Source of the DNA: Hemileia vastatrix
Lineage: Eukaryota; Basidiomycota; Pucciniomycetes; Pucciniales; Zaghouaniaceae
Reading direction: 5' to 3'
NCBI GenBank assembly: GCA_030280995.1
Contig: JASXTE010000001.1
Coordinates: 2,726,001 to 2,790,000, forward strand
DNA length: 64,000 nucleotides
Below are positions 33,144 through 44,466 of the stretch, in pieces. The translations under genes were made by a program, and so were the position numbers. Each line of letters starts with the position of its first letter. Position 1 is the first letter of the stretch. The notes beneath the pieces were generated by a model. It searched no databases, was not told the origin of the DNA, and worked only from the letters and a program-made list of their open reading frames with translations.

Positions 33144-36100
33144 TTACGTCGGAAACTTCAATTTCCAGCCTAAACCACCTTGGAAAAAAAGTGCCAATAT
33201 GAGAATCGTAGTTTGTGCACCGCCATCAAGTGCAGCTGATAGAATATAATTGTATTTCTGAAACCTAAAATATAATAATGAAAAGTGTCACCTAAAAATT
33301 TAATGATTGTGATTTAAATCCTTACCATCCTGGATGATATTTTTTGGCCCAAAATTGTGACATAAACCCCACCATAAAGTTGACAGTTCTACCAGCTGTC
33401 GCGCCTGTGTAATAAAATTTAAGATGAAAAGAAAAAAGAGAAAAAGCTCAGATTTAAAGTGTTTTAAATCCAAAAATACATCGGTCTTTTTTCTTCGAAA
33501 AATAGTGACAGACCATGTATCCCACTTGCAATTGATCCAAGCATCAATGGAACATTCAGATGATTCATTTTCATGTGTGGCCACTTTTTGTGAATAAGGA
33601 AGAAAGGAATGGGCAGTGCTAATCCAAAAATAAGACAGGCTGGGATGATAAACTAGGAAGGAAGAATGGTCAATTTAAGTTGATGAATGAGCGTCATTTA
33701 AGACTATCTCCTTATATAGTATTTTGACAGATTGTTTACAAGAACCTACATATCGTTCATGGACAACAAATATTTCTTTTGCGAAAACTCCCCAACTGTG
33801 AGCGAATTATATCAATAAAAGGCTTTATGATAGAGTGCTTCAATTGATCTGTTGAAGACTTACCTCACAGCTTGAGACTGATAAGTTGCAAGAAGGAAAC
33901 CTGAGAAAACACCATTTCCATGCGGAAGCAAAAGGATGTCCCTCTGGGTTTTCACTATTATTTTTGTTACCGCATAATTGACAAGGCAACCTATGATTCT
34001 ATAGAAATGAGGGAAAACAATTAATTAATATTCAATAGTTTGAGGAAATTGGACGACATTCACTATCACTTACGTTCCTAGATATTGAGCAAGAACAACC
34101 ACTCGCTGTTAAATTTGATATGAATTAGTGCAATAGAACCACTGGAGAAGTTTAAAATGGCTAACGGGTGGCATATGCATGTATTGGCCCAATTTTAAAT
34201 CCTAAAAAGAAAAAATCCTCATTAAACCAGCTGAAGAATAAATCACTGTCTTTATATGAATCAAGATATACTTTGAGCATGTGATTGGCTTGCATAACGC
34301 TTGCGCCTCCATAGGTTGTGAAATACATATTGCCTAGAGGCGCAATAAATCATCAACATCAATGCGCACATCTCATGAATTTGTTACATGGAAAGTACAA
34401 ACCAAAAACATTTCCTATTTTCCAGGAATTTGTATCGCGAATTAGAAATTAATTGAGTCTCAAAATTTTGGCATAAAGTATGTAATCATTATACCTGGGA
34501 AAAGTAATCCTCCTATCATTTGCACCACTCCAGTTACTTGCAGATGAAACCCTGTTACAGCAGCCAAAAACCCAACTGCCAGACTAATGGGTAATAATTA
34601 ATTAATTTCAATGAGCAGAAGCAAGGAGAAAGATGGCTTTAAAATCACGAACGTAAGAACACCTGACAGAGCAAACGCAGCTATTAATCCCCATGGCGAC
34701 AATCCAGATTTATCGAGTGAAGAGCAGAGGATAGCTAATGCTACAGAAAACAAAGAGATCGCTGCGTAACCTCTGAAAAATTCCGCAAGCTGCACCTTTA
34801 GCCAACTCAAAGACCAAAGAATAAGAGACTTTTCGATCCAGACTTACAGGCGGGGAAAGTCTTTGTATTTTTGGCAGATAATTCTGTGGGGATCTATTCC
34901 TTCACCTTGCTTTTTCTTGCTAAATATAGAGACGATCTCCTTCCAATTATAAAGCAAAACGTGTGTGATTGCTGCTGTAGTGGCCAATGAATCAAACATT
35001 TGAGATACAACATATGTAGCGGTGAAGCTGGGAAGCCCTATTCTCTCGATAAATGTGCTGTTTGGAGTTCCATTGGAATTAATGACGGATTTAATCGGAT
35101 AATTCGTTCCATTTGACTGCAAAAGTGAAACCGAAAGGAATGGGAAATTTTGCGTCAATCCAGCACCTGCAACCAAAGCCATGGATATTTCTCTGGATCA
35201 ACACAGTTTCTTAATTTTCTCTTCTGTAGATTCGTAAATACTCACTAAACCAAGAGCGGGTGAACACAAGGGAGTATATGAACAATGAAAATACAATTCC
35301 AATTATATGGTGAACCTGCGAAAAAATCATATTCAATTTTGGTCATAGTTAACTAGTTTTTTTATAGAAAAGATTACTTGAGTGTTCAAAGGACAATACA
35401 ACGGCCCATGTGATCCAACAAGTGCCCAGTCGCCAGAAAGATTCAAAAATCCTTTAGTTCAAAACAGTGAGAAGGGAAATTCAAAACCGCAAAGTTAGGT
35501 TTGGCGTTTAGGCTTTCCTAAATTAATAACCTTGATATAAAATCTTACCTAATCCCTCAAAAGGCACCGCACCTCCAAATAAACGAGTAACCTAACAAAT
35601 TGTTTTTAGTTATAATAGAATAAAGACCACTATTTTTAAAAACGCACTATAGGATTTTGTGGTAGGGATAAACAAAATACGCTAATCGCCTGAAAAGCTG
35701 GGGCAATATAAGTAGGAAATATTTCGTCTGACAAGTTAAACAAACCAGTTCTTTTTATGAGACTTTAATATACATATATATATATATATATTGTTAACAC
35801 TGAATTTCTTACACAGGCCAATCGCCACAAAGGCCCGTCTGAAAAACGCCATTTGCTTGTTTGTTGTATCCCCGGTACCATATAAAGAATGGAAAAGTGA
35901 CACAGAAGGTAAAACATCTCTGAGAATTTTATTGATTTATTTTTTAATGAAAAAGTTAGAATAATTTGATAAAAATATGACGTAAAAATAAAACTAACGG
36001 GTACACCACTTTAGCTGGGAAAACTAAAATTGGTTGGAACAAGGCTGCCCACCCATAACCTATCAGCTATTTAAAAGTAATGAATGAAGAAAAAAAACAT

Positions 36101-37119
36101 TGGTACATTAGATTTAAACTTCAAAAAAGAATTTCAAAACCTACTTGTGAACTAAGGAAAATTCCTATTGCAATCAGTGGCTTGGGCGGACGATCAAAAT
36201 ACAATTCTTCCACTGCAATTAACTTTTTGAAAAGAATTAGAATTGAAATCCAAAAAAAAAAATATTGCTATAAATTATTGCTTACTGCTGATGCATATGC
36301 ACCAGTTCCAGCAGATGTTGCCATTATGGACGCAAAGGTGGTTTCTTTCTAATGTTGTGAAAAAATATGTGATAATTTATTATTTTGCCTGCCAAAGATG
36401 CAAGAGGTTAAAATGACTAACAATACTGAATGGGCCCTAATTTAAAAAGTAGATAGAACTTGGTTAGCTGTGTGAGTGTTTAAAATTATTGGGCGGTTAC
36501 TTACCGGATTCCACCAGCGCGGGCCAGGAATTTTAGCAAGCACTTGTCCCATCATAAAACAACTTATTTGAATGAATAAGGGTTGAATACGCATGTGAAC
36601 AGGTTTGAAAATAAATAGCTAGATGATTTTTTTTAAAAATATATATATATATATATCTGGTAAGTAGGGTTAATAATTTTCAGGATAATAACGAAAATTT
36701 ACTTGTGTAACTGCCGCTCCTAGGACACTCTGGACAGCGCTGACAAAGAATACACGAGCCGTAAGGATGGGTGGTTCTTCATTTTCAATTGTTGATGAAC
36801 TCTCAAAGTTTTCATTTGAATACCATGAGGGAGTGGAAACCGCCTTTTCACGGTAGGTTCCACTATCTTCACTATTTGATAAATCATCCTCTTTCGGAGT
36901 TGTTGCCCATGTAGGACTCCCTGGAAGTGGTTCTTTCAAATCACTTGAGCTGCTAGCAAAAGTTTTGCTCAATGAAGCATGGCGGTGTGAGCAATTTCCA
37001 AGGTCTGCTCGAGGACCTATTTGATGGAGCTCTATCGCTTGTATTTGAAGGCTTTCATTATCTTCAATATTGCTTTTTGAGTCATATGTAGAAGTTTCCT
37101 TTTGTGAGTTGTTCCACAT
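33144..37119 (-). CDS. OPT-family oligopeptide transporter, many introns
   Basis: Members of this family carry small peptides with protons across a membrane, usually the plasma membrane. Exon 1 is 37119-36703 (139 codons): a hydrophilic Ser/Glu-rich cytoplasmic N-terminus, then the first membrane segment (PILTARVFFVSAVQSVLG). Spliced pieces give QVLAKIPGPRWWNP + GPFSI + KETTFASIMATSAG, which is the family NPGPF-x-KE motif. Later come YFDRPPKPLIAIGIF and IGYGWAALFQPILVFPAKVV. The last three exons (33652-33514, 33404-33326, 33264-33144) sum to a whole number of codons and contain VPLMLGSIASGIHG, NFMVGFMSQFWAKKYHPGWF and QKYNYILSAALDGGAQTT before TAA. Introns are short GT-AG. The middle exons (about 33700-36600) were read only in part; 34844-35182 is one of them. 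No disabling change was seen in the exons read. I chose ATG 37119 because the upstream in-frame codon is TTG. Confidence 0.9.
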
Positions 37120-38715
37120 GGCCTCCAATTACAGAGTAATATCAGAGGTAAGATTTAATTTCAGTTGGTTTTTAAAATTTGATATATAAATTATAAAAAA
37201 AAAAATTAAAGGAATTTTTTTGAAGAATATTAAAACAGATCTATCGTAAGCAAGGCCGAAGTTTTATTAAGTGCTATTAGCTATCGTTGAGCAAGAATAT
37301 TGCTCTCTTCGTTGAAAAAATACGTTATAAAGGTTGATCAAACCAAGGGGAAAGATGGGCATTCTTTACTTGTTTCTCTTGGGTTTTATATAAAAATCTT
37401 TGAGATATCGCTTATTCTGAAATGTTTTCTCTTTTTTATTATTTTCAGTGTTAAAAACATGGTGGTGATAGTAACCCTAATAGTCTGAGAATAAGAAAAT
37501 ATGTCTGGTGCCATGAATATCGTCAGAGGAAATTTAAATTTTTACAGAAGTGTTATTTCTCTTGGTAGGATTTATACTAAATTGATTTGACTGGCGACAG
37601 ACGCGCTTTGCAGTCTAAATATTTTCTTCATTACACCAAACCGTTGCCAGTGGCGAAATCAAACAGTGATATTAACAGTTTAACAGGAAAGCTGCTCATA
37701 CCTTGACGGGTTATGTGGGCTGGGCATTCATTGTCTCAGGCAAAAAATTGTCTACTAAGTAGTTAGCCAGTTTGGAAATTCATTTTCTAACTTTTGTGTT
37801 GAGGTAAGATACTATGTAGCTTGTCACAGCCTAACAAAAATAGACTTACCTTTCGCTACAGGTTGCACGAACCTGGATGGGTAATGAGCAAATGATAAAT
37901 GTATAAGATTTTTGACTGAGCAGAGTTTTTTTCAAATGATAATTGTTTTTTTTTTTTTTTACACCCACGCTTATAAAATAAAACTTCACGAGTGAAATAT
38001 GTTTTGATTTACAATAAACTCATACCCTTGCAGCAAAATAATTTTGTTTGGATTTTTACATATTGCTTTGACTGTGAGGACACTAAGTTTTTTGAGGGGA
38101 CAGAATTCTCGTCTTACTCACTATTAAAACCCCACCTTCCACCTCACTCATTCTTTATATCTTAATCATTCGTTATAAATTAAAACTTGCATTCAAGTTA
38201 ATAAATAAATCCTCTTATCTGCTGCTGAACATCCTTAGAATCTCCTGACTGCAATCGAAAACTCACCGGCCAAGAAAAATACCGGGCAAGGAGGATTGCT
38301 CGCTAAACTTTGTCGACCAAGCTTACTTCACTTTCAATTTTAAAAGTGTAGTATAGTTTGTAAGTAGGTGACTTATGCTAGCTATTGCTACACTCAAGCT
38401 GCTACAAGCTCAAATATGTTTCAAAAAACTTTTTTATATACGTATAAACATTCATTATCAAATGTTTTATGATTTCTCACTGACATAAGCAGTAGACTAC
38501 AGTCAAAAACGTGTGAATCTTACTAGTGCTGCCAGTTTGAACAAGTATGCACAGTCAAACATAGGAAAATTTTGTAGCCACGCGTAGACTTGCGATTGAT
38601 CCGTGAAGCAATATTTAAATCATGAAGATCTGTATTTAAAAGATAGAAACATACCCTCTAAATTAAATACATGTTGCTTTTTTAAAAACCTGCAAATAAT
38701 TTAACAAACCGCTAA
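37120..38715. other. Intergenic between OPT start and RRP15 end
   Basis: AT-rich DNA with short T and A runs. No gene or RNA gene is recognised. It should include the OPT promoter on the minus strand. The short + frame 37300-37488 lacks features of a real protein. Confidence 0.5.
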
Positions 38716-38952
38716 CAAAACTCATCATTTGTGCCGGTCCCTACCACACCGAATTTTCATGCATGGGGTCTAAGACTTCAAGAATATATTTCACGTGGCG
38801 GTACAGCAATTTATTATAATGATGATTACAATGGTCAACATGTTGCTAAAGGTTTGCTTCCGCCAGATTTGATAAGTTCAAGAAAAGAAGCTTTTGAAAG
38901 GTTGGCCACTTTGCATCAAAAACCAAAAAATCATGTATATATCAGTCTCTGA
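38716..38952 (+). pseudogene. Orphan gene fragment, protein-like frame without start
   Basis: After TAA at 38713 an open frame runs to TGA 38950. It includes TTPNFHAWGLRLQEYIS and YYNDDYNGQHVAKGLLPP. The composition (aromatic, Gly, balanced charge) looks like a folded conserved protein rather than a chance frame. No ATG begins it and no AG acceptor lies close upstream, so it is probably the tail of a gene that has lost its 5' part. It overlaps the RRP15 stop by 11 bp tail to tail. I do not recognise the family. Confidence 0.35.
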
Positions 38953-39971
38953 AGAAACATATATCAAGAAATGAAGCATTCGACTGACAAGCCTCCTGTT
39001 TTCCACGAGAGCCCAAGATATTTGGCTTGTACTTTGATACTGTTTGGCCTTCTTCCATATCTTCTTCGGCTGCTTCAGCAGCTGTGCGAGTCCTTTTACG
39101 TTCTGAAGGTTCATCTGCTATAGCTTTTGTTGTTCTAGCTAACTTCCTCTTTTGAGACCCAGTCAAGATTTGAATTTCAGCTTCCTCCTCCATCGTACTT
39201 TGAGCAGCACGGATGGCATTGAAAAGTTTGACCACTCCTTTTTGTGCTAGGCGACGAAGAGATTTTTCATGTGAAATGCCTCCAGAGGCTGAGATATTTT
39301 GTTGATCATCGACAGACATGGAAGCCCATTCCGAAAAAGGTTTTTCTGGACGAGGTGTCCATCCTCCAATAGGATCTTTTACGTGACCATTCTCTTGACG
39401 TTCATGTTTTTTTTGGGTCGACTTTTTTTGAATGGAGGCGAGATGAGCTTGCTCTTTCGATTGGTGAACAGCCAAGCGGGATGCTCTGGACAATGTGGTG
39501 GAGGGTGACTTGGATGTAATTGATGTACCCAAAAATAGGGAAAGATGTTGCCCGAAAGTAGTGGGAGAGGTCGCTCTTCTTTTCCTTTCTGCTCGAAAGA
39601 TAAGAATTAATGATAGACATGACCATAATGTTAATTGAAATAAAACCGGTTCAATTGTAAAGAGAGATATTCAAACTTTTAGTTTTGTCGCTTGGACCCA
39701 AATCTATATCTTCATCATCATCATGGTTTATAAGGTTTGCTACTGCTTTCTGACCATGTTTTTCAAGGTTAAAAGCGCGGATCTCTTCTTCATCACTACC
39801 CTCCGAGCTGGAGAAGATCGAATCATCAAATGAATCTTTTTCGTCCTCACTATGAGATATTTCGTCTCCAGATTCTACAGAGCTACTGGAGCTCACTTCA
39901 TCCTGATGCACAGATTTGAGTATACTCTTTGGCTTAGAGGTTCCTGCTATGAGAGGAGACATCGTATGCAT
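38942..39971 (-). CDS. RRP15: RRP15-like ribosomal RNA processing protein
   Basis: Two exons. Exon 1 starts at ATG 39971 (a second ATG is at 39962) and encodes an acidic Ser-rich region (SSSSSVESGDEISHSEDEKD). The intron is about 39590-39680, with donor GTTTGA and acceptor GAGCAG. Exon 2 runs to 38942 and gives RKRRATSPTTFGQHL, then a coiled basic part. RLAQKGVVKLFNAIRAAQ is the signature of the Rrp15 family, followed by KRKLARTTKAIADEP. The family acts in the nucleolus in pre-60S maturation and pre-rRNA processing. The size (roughly 300 residues) is normal. The gene is divergent from HAS1, another ribosome-biogenesis gene, but a transposon now lies between them, 119 bp from this start codon. 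Confidence 0.85.
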
Positions 39972-40469
39972 GGGTCAAAAAAAGTGGAGTTGAAACAGTA
40001 TGAATTTATTAATGCATACTCGTCAGAATTATGCAGTGTTCCATTTTAACCAACGTGCCACTTCATTTTCCAATACTCATGTCCTCAATAGGGGGTATCA
40101 ATGTTCAGGGATCCGCAATTAGGGATCAGGAATTTTTTTTCCCGGGATCAGACATTATTAATTGCGGAAGATTCTTATACACTAGCCCCAGGGCTAGTGG
40201 ATAAGAAATCCACGATAATGCATTATCCCGCCTCTTATACCCCAATTTCCATTCCTAATTCTTGATCCCAAACTCATCTCATCCATGATGGATTTGCAAG
40301 AAAGTCACATGACTCATAATTGCTGATGCCATCCTTAAGTCTTTCCTCACTCTATGCTACTTAATTTTGGTGGCGAACACTTAAGTTTTTTTTCTATCTA
40401 CACACCCCAACTGCACATTTGGCGGTGAATTCCCACTTCCCTCATCACTTAACCCTTCCACCGGCAACA

Positions 40470-41729
40470 ATGAAACACCTCTCTACTAGGAAGCTACTTC
40501 ACTCAACAATGAATGCTATTACTTTTCTTTTAGTTCTTTACTATAAATCTGACTCTGATTTGGAAGATGCTTTAGCTTATATGTGTTTTCTTTCCAAAAA
40601 GCGTTACATCATCACCAGGGGGCCAAATCTTTATCATGATCCCCGATATGATCTGGACTCCATCCTCAACATTCCTCATTTAAACTTCACACAACTTTTT
40701 AGAACTTCTCCCGATTCTTTCTTCAAACTTTATCAACTCATCTCCAATAATCCTATCTTCCATAACAATTCTCATAACAAAAAGCGTAATCTTGCCATCC
40801 AACTTGCTGTTGCTCTATGTTGCTTTGGCTCAAATGGAAATGGTGCTGCCGTAAGACGTTTGGATAATCTCTTTAACATAGGATATGGTACCGTGATATT
40901 ATACACCAAGCGCTGTATGATTGCTATCCTTTCCCTCAAATCTCAAACTCTTGCTTGGCCAACTCCAGAACAGCGACTTGAATCCTCTCAAGTAATGCAA
41001 GCTGAAGGTTTCCCTGGCTGTATAGGTTTTGTTGATGGCACAACCATCCCTTTGAGTCAAAAGCCTGCTCATGATGGCAACCATTATTTTGATCGCAAAA
41101 AAGGTTTCTTCAAAATCTCCTCCAAGTTCTCATCTTTCACAATCTAACTTTTTATCTTCTTTCTAGATACTCTATTGCCGTTCAACTTGTATGTGATGTC
41201 AATAAAAAATTTATTGCATTTTCACAGTGGCTGCCCTGGATCATGTCATGACTCTTCCGTCTTCCAAAGAATGAGGATTTCTCAATCCCCTGACTCATAC
41301 TTTGACGAATCTCAGTATCTCCTTGCAGACTCAGCATATGCAAGTGGAAAGTACATTATACCTGCTTTCCGTGGTGCAAATTCAGAAAATGACCCCAAAA
41401 CTAAATTTAATTATCACCTTGCACAATCAAGAGTACGAATTGAACATTCTATAGGTATTTTAAAGGGACAATTTTCTAGTCTTCGGGAGCTCAGAATCCA
41501 ATTTCAAAAAAAATTGGAGATCAAAACTGCAAATCATTGGATCTTGACTTGCGTAATACTCCACAATATTCTAGCTGATTTAAAGGATGAGTGGAATGAT
41601 CTTTATGAAGAAGAGGATCCTGAACCACCACTGGCACTCCCCTCCCTTGATTCACAAATCATTCAATCAACTGGCATACGCCCCATTATAATGCCAATTA
41701 CTCTCCAACATTTCTCTTCACCCTTTTAA
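40470..41729 (+). CDS. PIF/Harbinger DDE transposase
   Basis: Exons 40470-41103 and 41167-41729 (63-bp GT-AG intron) give an open frame of 398 codons. The start ATG at 40470 matches the ATG of the relic at 53964. N-terminal: SDSDLEDALAYMCFLSKKRY. The catalytic triad is D in GCIGFVDGTTIPL, D in LLADSAYASGKY and E in SRVRIEHSIGILKGQF, followed by HNILADL, as in the DDE_4 superfamily. One oddity: just after the intron the family-like segment YSIAVQLVCDVNKKFIAF lies in the +1 frame (about 41168-41222), whereas the spliced frame reads other residues there before HSGCPGSCHDSS. The copy may therefore be inactive or use another splice site. The enzyme would cut and join the element ends together with ORF2. 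Confidence 0.85.
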
Positions 41730-42572
41730 TTTTTAATTTTTATGTTTTCATACTTTCCAAATGTCCTCTTTGTGTACTTTGATCACTTGGTTTTGTATTT
41801 TGGTTTGTTGCATATTCATTTTTTTTTGAATTTACGGTGAATATCTTTTTTTTGGATGGCTCATTGGTTTTCTTTCACCAGCTCAACATGAAATCGCATA
41901 TTTTCTGAAATTGCATATTTTGTCAGTGATTTTTTTTTTCATTCATCCCTCATATCCTTTTCCTATTCTCCTCCAACATCCCTCAAACAATTTGGTTTCA
42001 TTCATTTTGTCATCTCATCTCTCCAGGTAAGTCATTTTATTCTTTTTTTTGATTTTTTGATTACTAATTATAATTTTTTTTGTTTTTTTCTGTTTATTTT
42101 ATTTTTTTTATCTAAATTTTTTTTGTAAGTGGTTATTTTGGATTTCAATGGTATAATTAACCTTTTTTTTCTCTCCCTCTTTACTTTATTTTTTTAGCTC
42201 CATCACCCTACTCTTCATCCCTCCTTGGCATTGTCATTATCCCCCCTTTCCCTTATTTCACTTTTTTTTGGCTCCATTTCATTGAAACACATACATTGCA
42301 CATTCTTTATGCATTTCACTTACTCCATATTCAATTTCCCCACAATTCCAACATCAATCTTTCTCACTCTATTTTTCCTACTTTTCAATCAAGGTAAGTT
42401 TCATCTCCTTTTTTACATGCCTATATGATATCTCATTCCTTTTATGAAAACTTCATACTTAAATATATGTATGACTCTTATCTGGATAACAGTGAACTTA
42501 TAAAACTCCTTTTGATCTCATCTTCATTACCACTTTTCAAGTTTTTGTAAAATTTTGAAAATCAGACTCGGA
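41730..42572. other. Transposon interior between transposase and TET-like gene
   Basis: T-rich DNA with pyrimidine tracts and several CAG/TAG acceptor-like sites. It may hold 5' exons or the promoter of the TET-like gene. The small + frame 42225-42428 is hydrophobic low complexity and not convincing. Confidence 0.4.
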
Positions 42573-42930
42573 ATTAGGGTTAGGTTTATTCAAATCTAAT
42601 GTTCTTTTAACTGAAGATTCTCCTGAAGGCTACCTTTCATTTCCTGCAAACAGATTTGAATTTGATTCAGTGGTTGCTGAGATATTGATCATTAAAGTTG
42701 AGCCTTTTTTTTCCCAATTTAAATTTTTATTTCATTTTTTTATGTAACAAATTAGGGTTAGGTTTATTTAAATCGCATGTCCTTTAACTGAAGACTCTAC
42801 TAAAGCATATCTTTCATTTTCCACAAACAGGTTTGAATTAGGTTCAGTGGTTGCTGAGATTTTGACCTTTGAAGTTGAGCCTTTTTTCCAAATTTCACTT
42901 GTCTTATTTCACATTTTTATATTGCATATT
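42573..42930 (+). repeat. 178-bp tandem duplication, possible duplicated exon
   Basis: Units start at ATTAGGGTTAGG (42573 and 42751). Each can encode a similar peptide (LTEDSPEGYLSF... VVAEILIIKVEPF in the first, a close relative in the second). The peptide lies just upstream of the TET-like exon and has the look of the hydrophobic strand that precedes this domain in fungal homologues. It could be an N-terminal exon present twice. The two units have diverged by several substitutions. Confidence 0.6.
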
Positions 42931-42973
42931 TAGAGGATAAGGATTCTGAAACTCTTATATGATTATTATCTAG

Positions 42974-43577
42974 GCATTTCAATTATATAGGCATATATTC
43001 GTTGGTCAAGAATATCACTAAAGCTCAAAAAGATGGAGATTTTCGCTTATGGGACACTCTACCTTCCTTTGACTCTTTTCTTGCTTTTCAACTCAACAAG
43101 CTCTGTAATAAAGCATTTGAAAAAAATCATGAACTTGCAACCAAAGTTGGAATACCAAATTGGTGTGACTCCGAATTGGAAGATATCAGCCACGAATATC
43201 TTTTATTTTCTAATGTTATTATCACTCATTCTGGATTCTACAATAGGATTCATATCGATAGGAATGATGCCAATTTTCTTACTTTTGGAATATTCTCATA
43301 TATCAATCCGATAACTGGCCACCCAATACCATCTCCAGCTAAAATCAAAGGACATGGTTTATATTTTCCAGACCACTGGTGCATCATTGATTTTGGTTTG
43401 GGAAATGGTATCATCGAAACTATTTGGAATTCTTCTAAGGATAATCATCAAACGACCAAAGCTCCTCCTGGTTTGGAATCCTGTCAAGATTTCACTCATT
43501 TCGGTTGCTCATTTCAAATCAGTAATAAGTTGATACAAAGAATCAATAAGGTAAAGAAAGAAGGTAAAGTTATTTGA
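42974..43577 (+). CDS. TET/JBP-like 2OG-Fe(II) dioxygenase (last exon; 5' exons unresolved)
   Basis: The open frame after a TATCTAG acceptor (AG 42972-42973) runs to TGA 43577, about 200 residues. It contains FSNVIITHSGFYNRIHIDRN, with the iron-binding HxD (H-I-D). This is followed by a double-stranded beta-helix pattern (GIFSYINPITG, GHGLYFPDHWCIIDF) and the distal His in NHQTTKAPPG. The end is FTHFGCSFQISNKLIQR. This motif series matches the fungal, especially rust, group of TET/JBP-like oxygenases. TET enzymes oxidise 5-methylcytosine in DNA. The usual Arg for 2-oxoglutarate after the distal His is not obvious here. The gene lies between the transposase and ORF2 inside the inverted ends, so it moves with the element. 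Upstream exons probably include the 178-bp duplicated segment. The start codon is not determined. Confidence 0.75.
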
Positions 43578-43920
43578 TTTAAAAAAACTTTATCTAGATC
43601 CAAAAAGTATGGGGATTAGAGTTGTCATCAAAAATTTTATATTTTTTCATAAATTTTTAATAAATATTTTTTATATATCAATTTTCTCAAATAATGTGAT
43701 GAGCCATCGACCTTGTGTTGTATAACAGGTAATCATGATAACATTTATTTGTTTCATGGGGTTCCTCTTTCCTATACCTGTAGAAAGTCCCAAACTTATG
43801 TTTCTCGACTTGGTCTGCATTTTGGCTTGAGGGATTGTCATTACTTTAAACTAGGGAAATTGATATATATTAGATATTTATTTAATAATTTATGTAATTA
43901 TATTAAATTTAGATGACTTC

Positions 43921-44310
43921 CACCCCTTACTTCAATAAAATGCAGGGGGGGGTATTGCCAAATTTTCAAATCTGACATGTGAAATTGATGACTTAGAAAA
44001 ATTTTGGTGATACCCACCCCTTGCTTCAATAAAATGCAGGGGAGAGTATTGCCAATTTTTTAAACAGATATAGAATTTTTTTGACTTGTAAATATTTTTG
44101 TGATACCCGTCCCTTACTTCAATAAAATGCATGGGGGGTTGTGCCAAAATTTTTTATAAGACTTGTGAAATTCTTGACATGTAAGAATTTTTAGGATACC
44201 GGTAAAATGCAGGGGGTAGTAAAGCCAAATTTTCATATAAAACTTTCAAGATTCATGACATGAAAGAATTTTTGTGATACCCACCCCTTACTTCAAAAAA
44301 ATCCAGGGGT
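43921..44310 (+). repeat. About 93-bp tandem repeats inside the Harbinger element
   Basis: Five degenerate units begin at CACCCCTTACTTCAATAAAA near 43921, 44015, 44108, 44200 (partial) and 44282. They lie between the convergent TET-like gene and ORF2, where both transcripts should end. The AATAAA words may serve as polyadenylation signals on the + strand. Confidence 0.75.
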
Positions 44311-44466
44311 GGGGGATTGTCAAATTTTCAAAGGAGACTTGAAAATTTTATTTAAAAAAAGAATATTTAACATTAAAATACAATATTTCAAGAAATACAG
44401 AAAATAATTGTAAAATTTATGTACAAATAAATATGAACACATGAAGTGTGAAAGAAATAAAAGAAA

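Noticed and set aside
33300..33584. Minus-strand open frame of 94 codons as a separate gene
   Set aside because: It reads across an intron of the OPT transporter in another frame. The correct exons 33326-33404 and 33514-33652 give family motifs.
40419..40469. Extended N-terminus of the Harbinger transposase
   Set aside because: The frame upstream of ATG 40470 begins with TTG, and the relics at 53964 and 8927 begin at the equivalent ATG.
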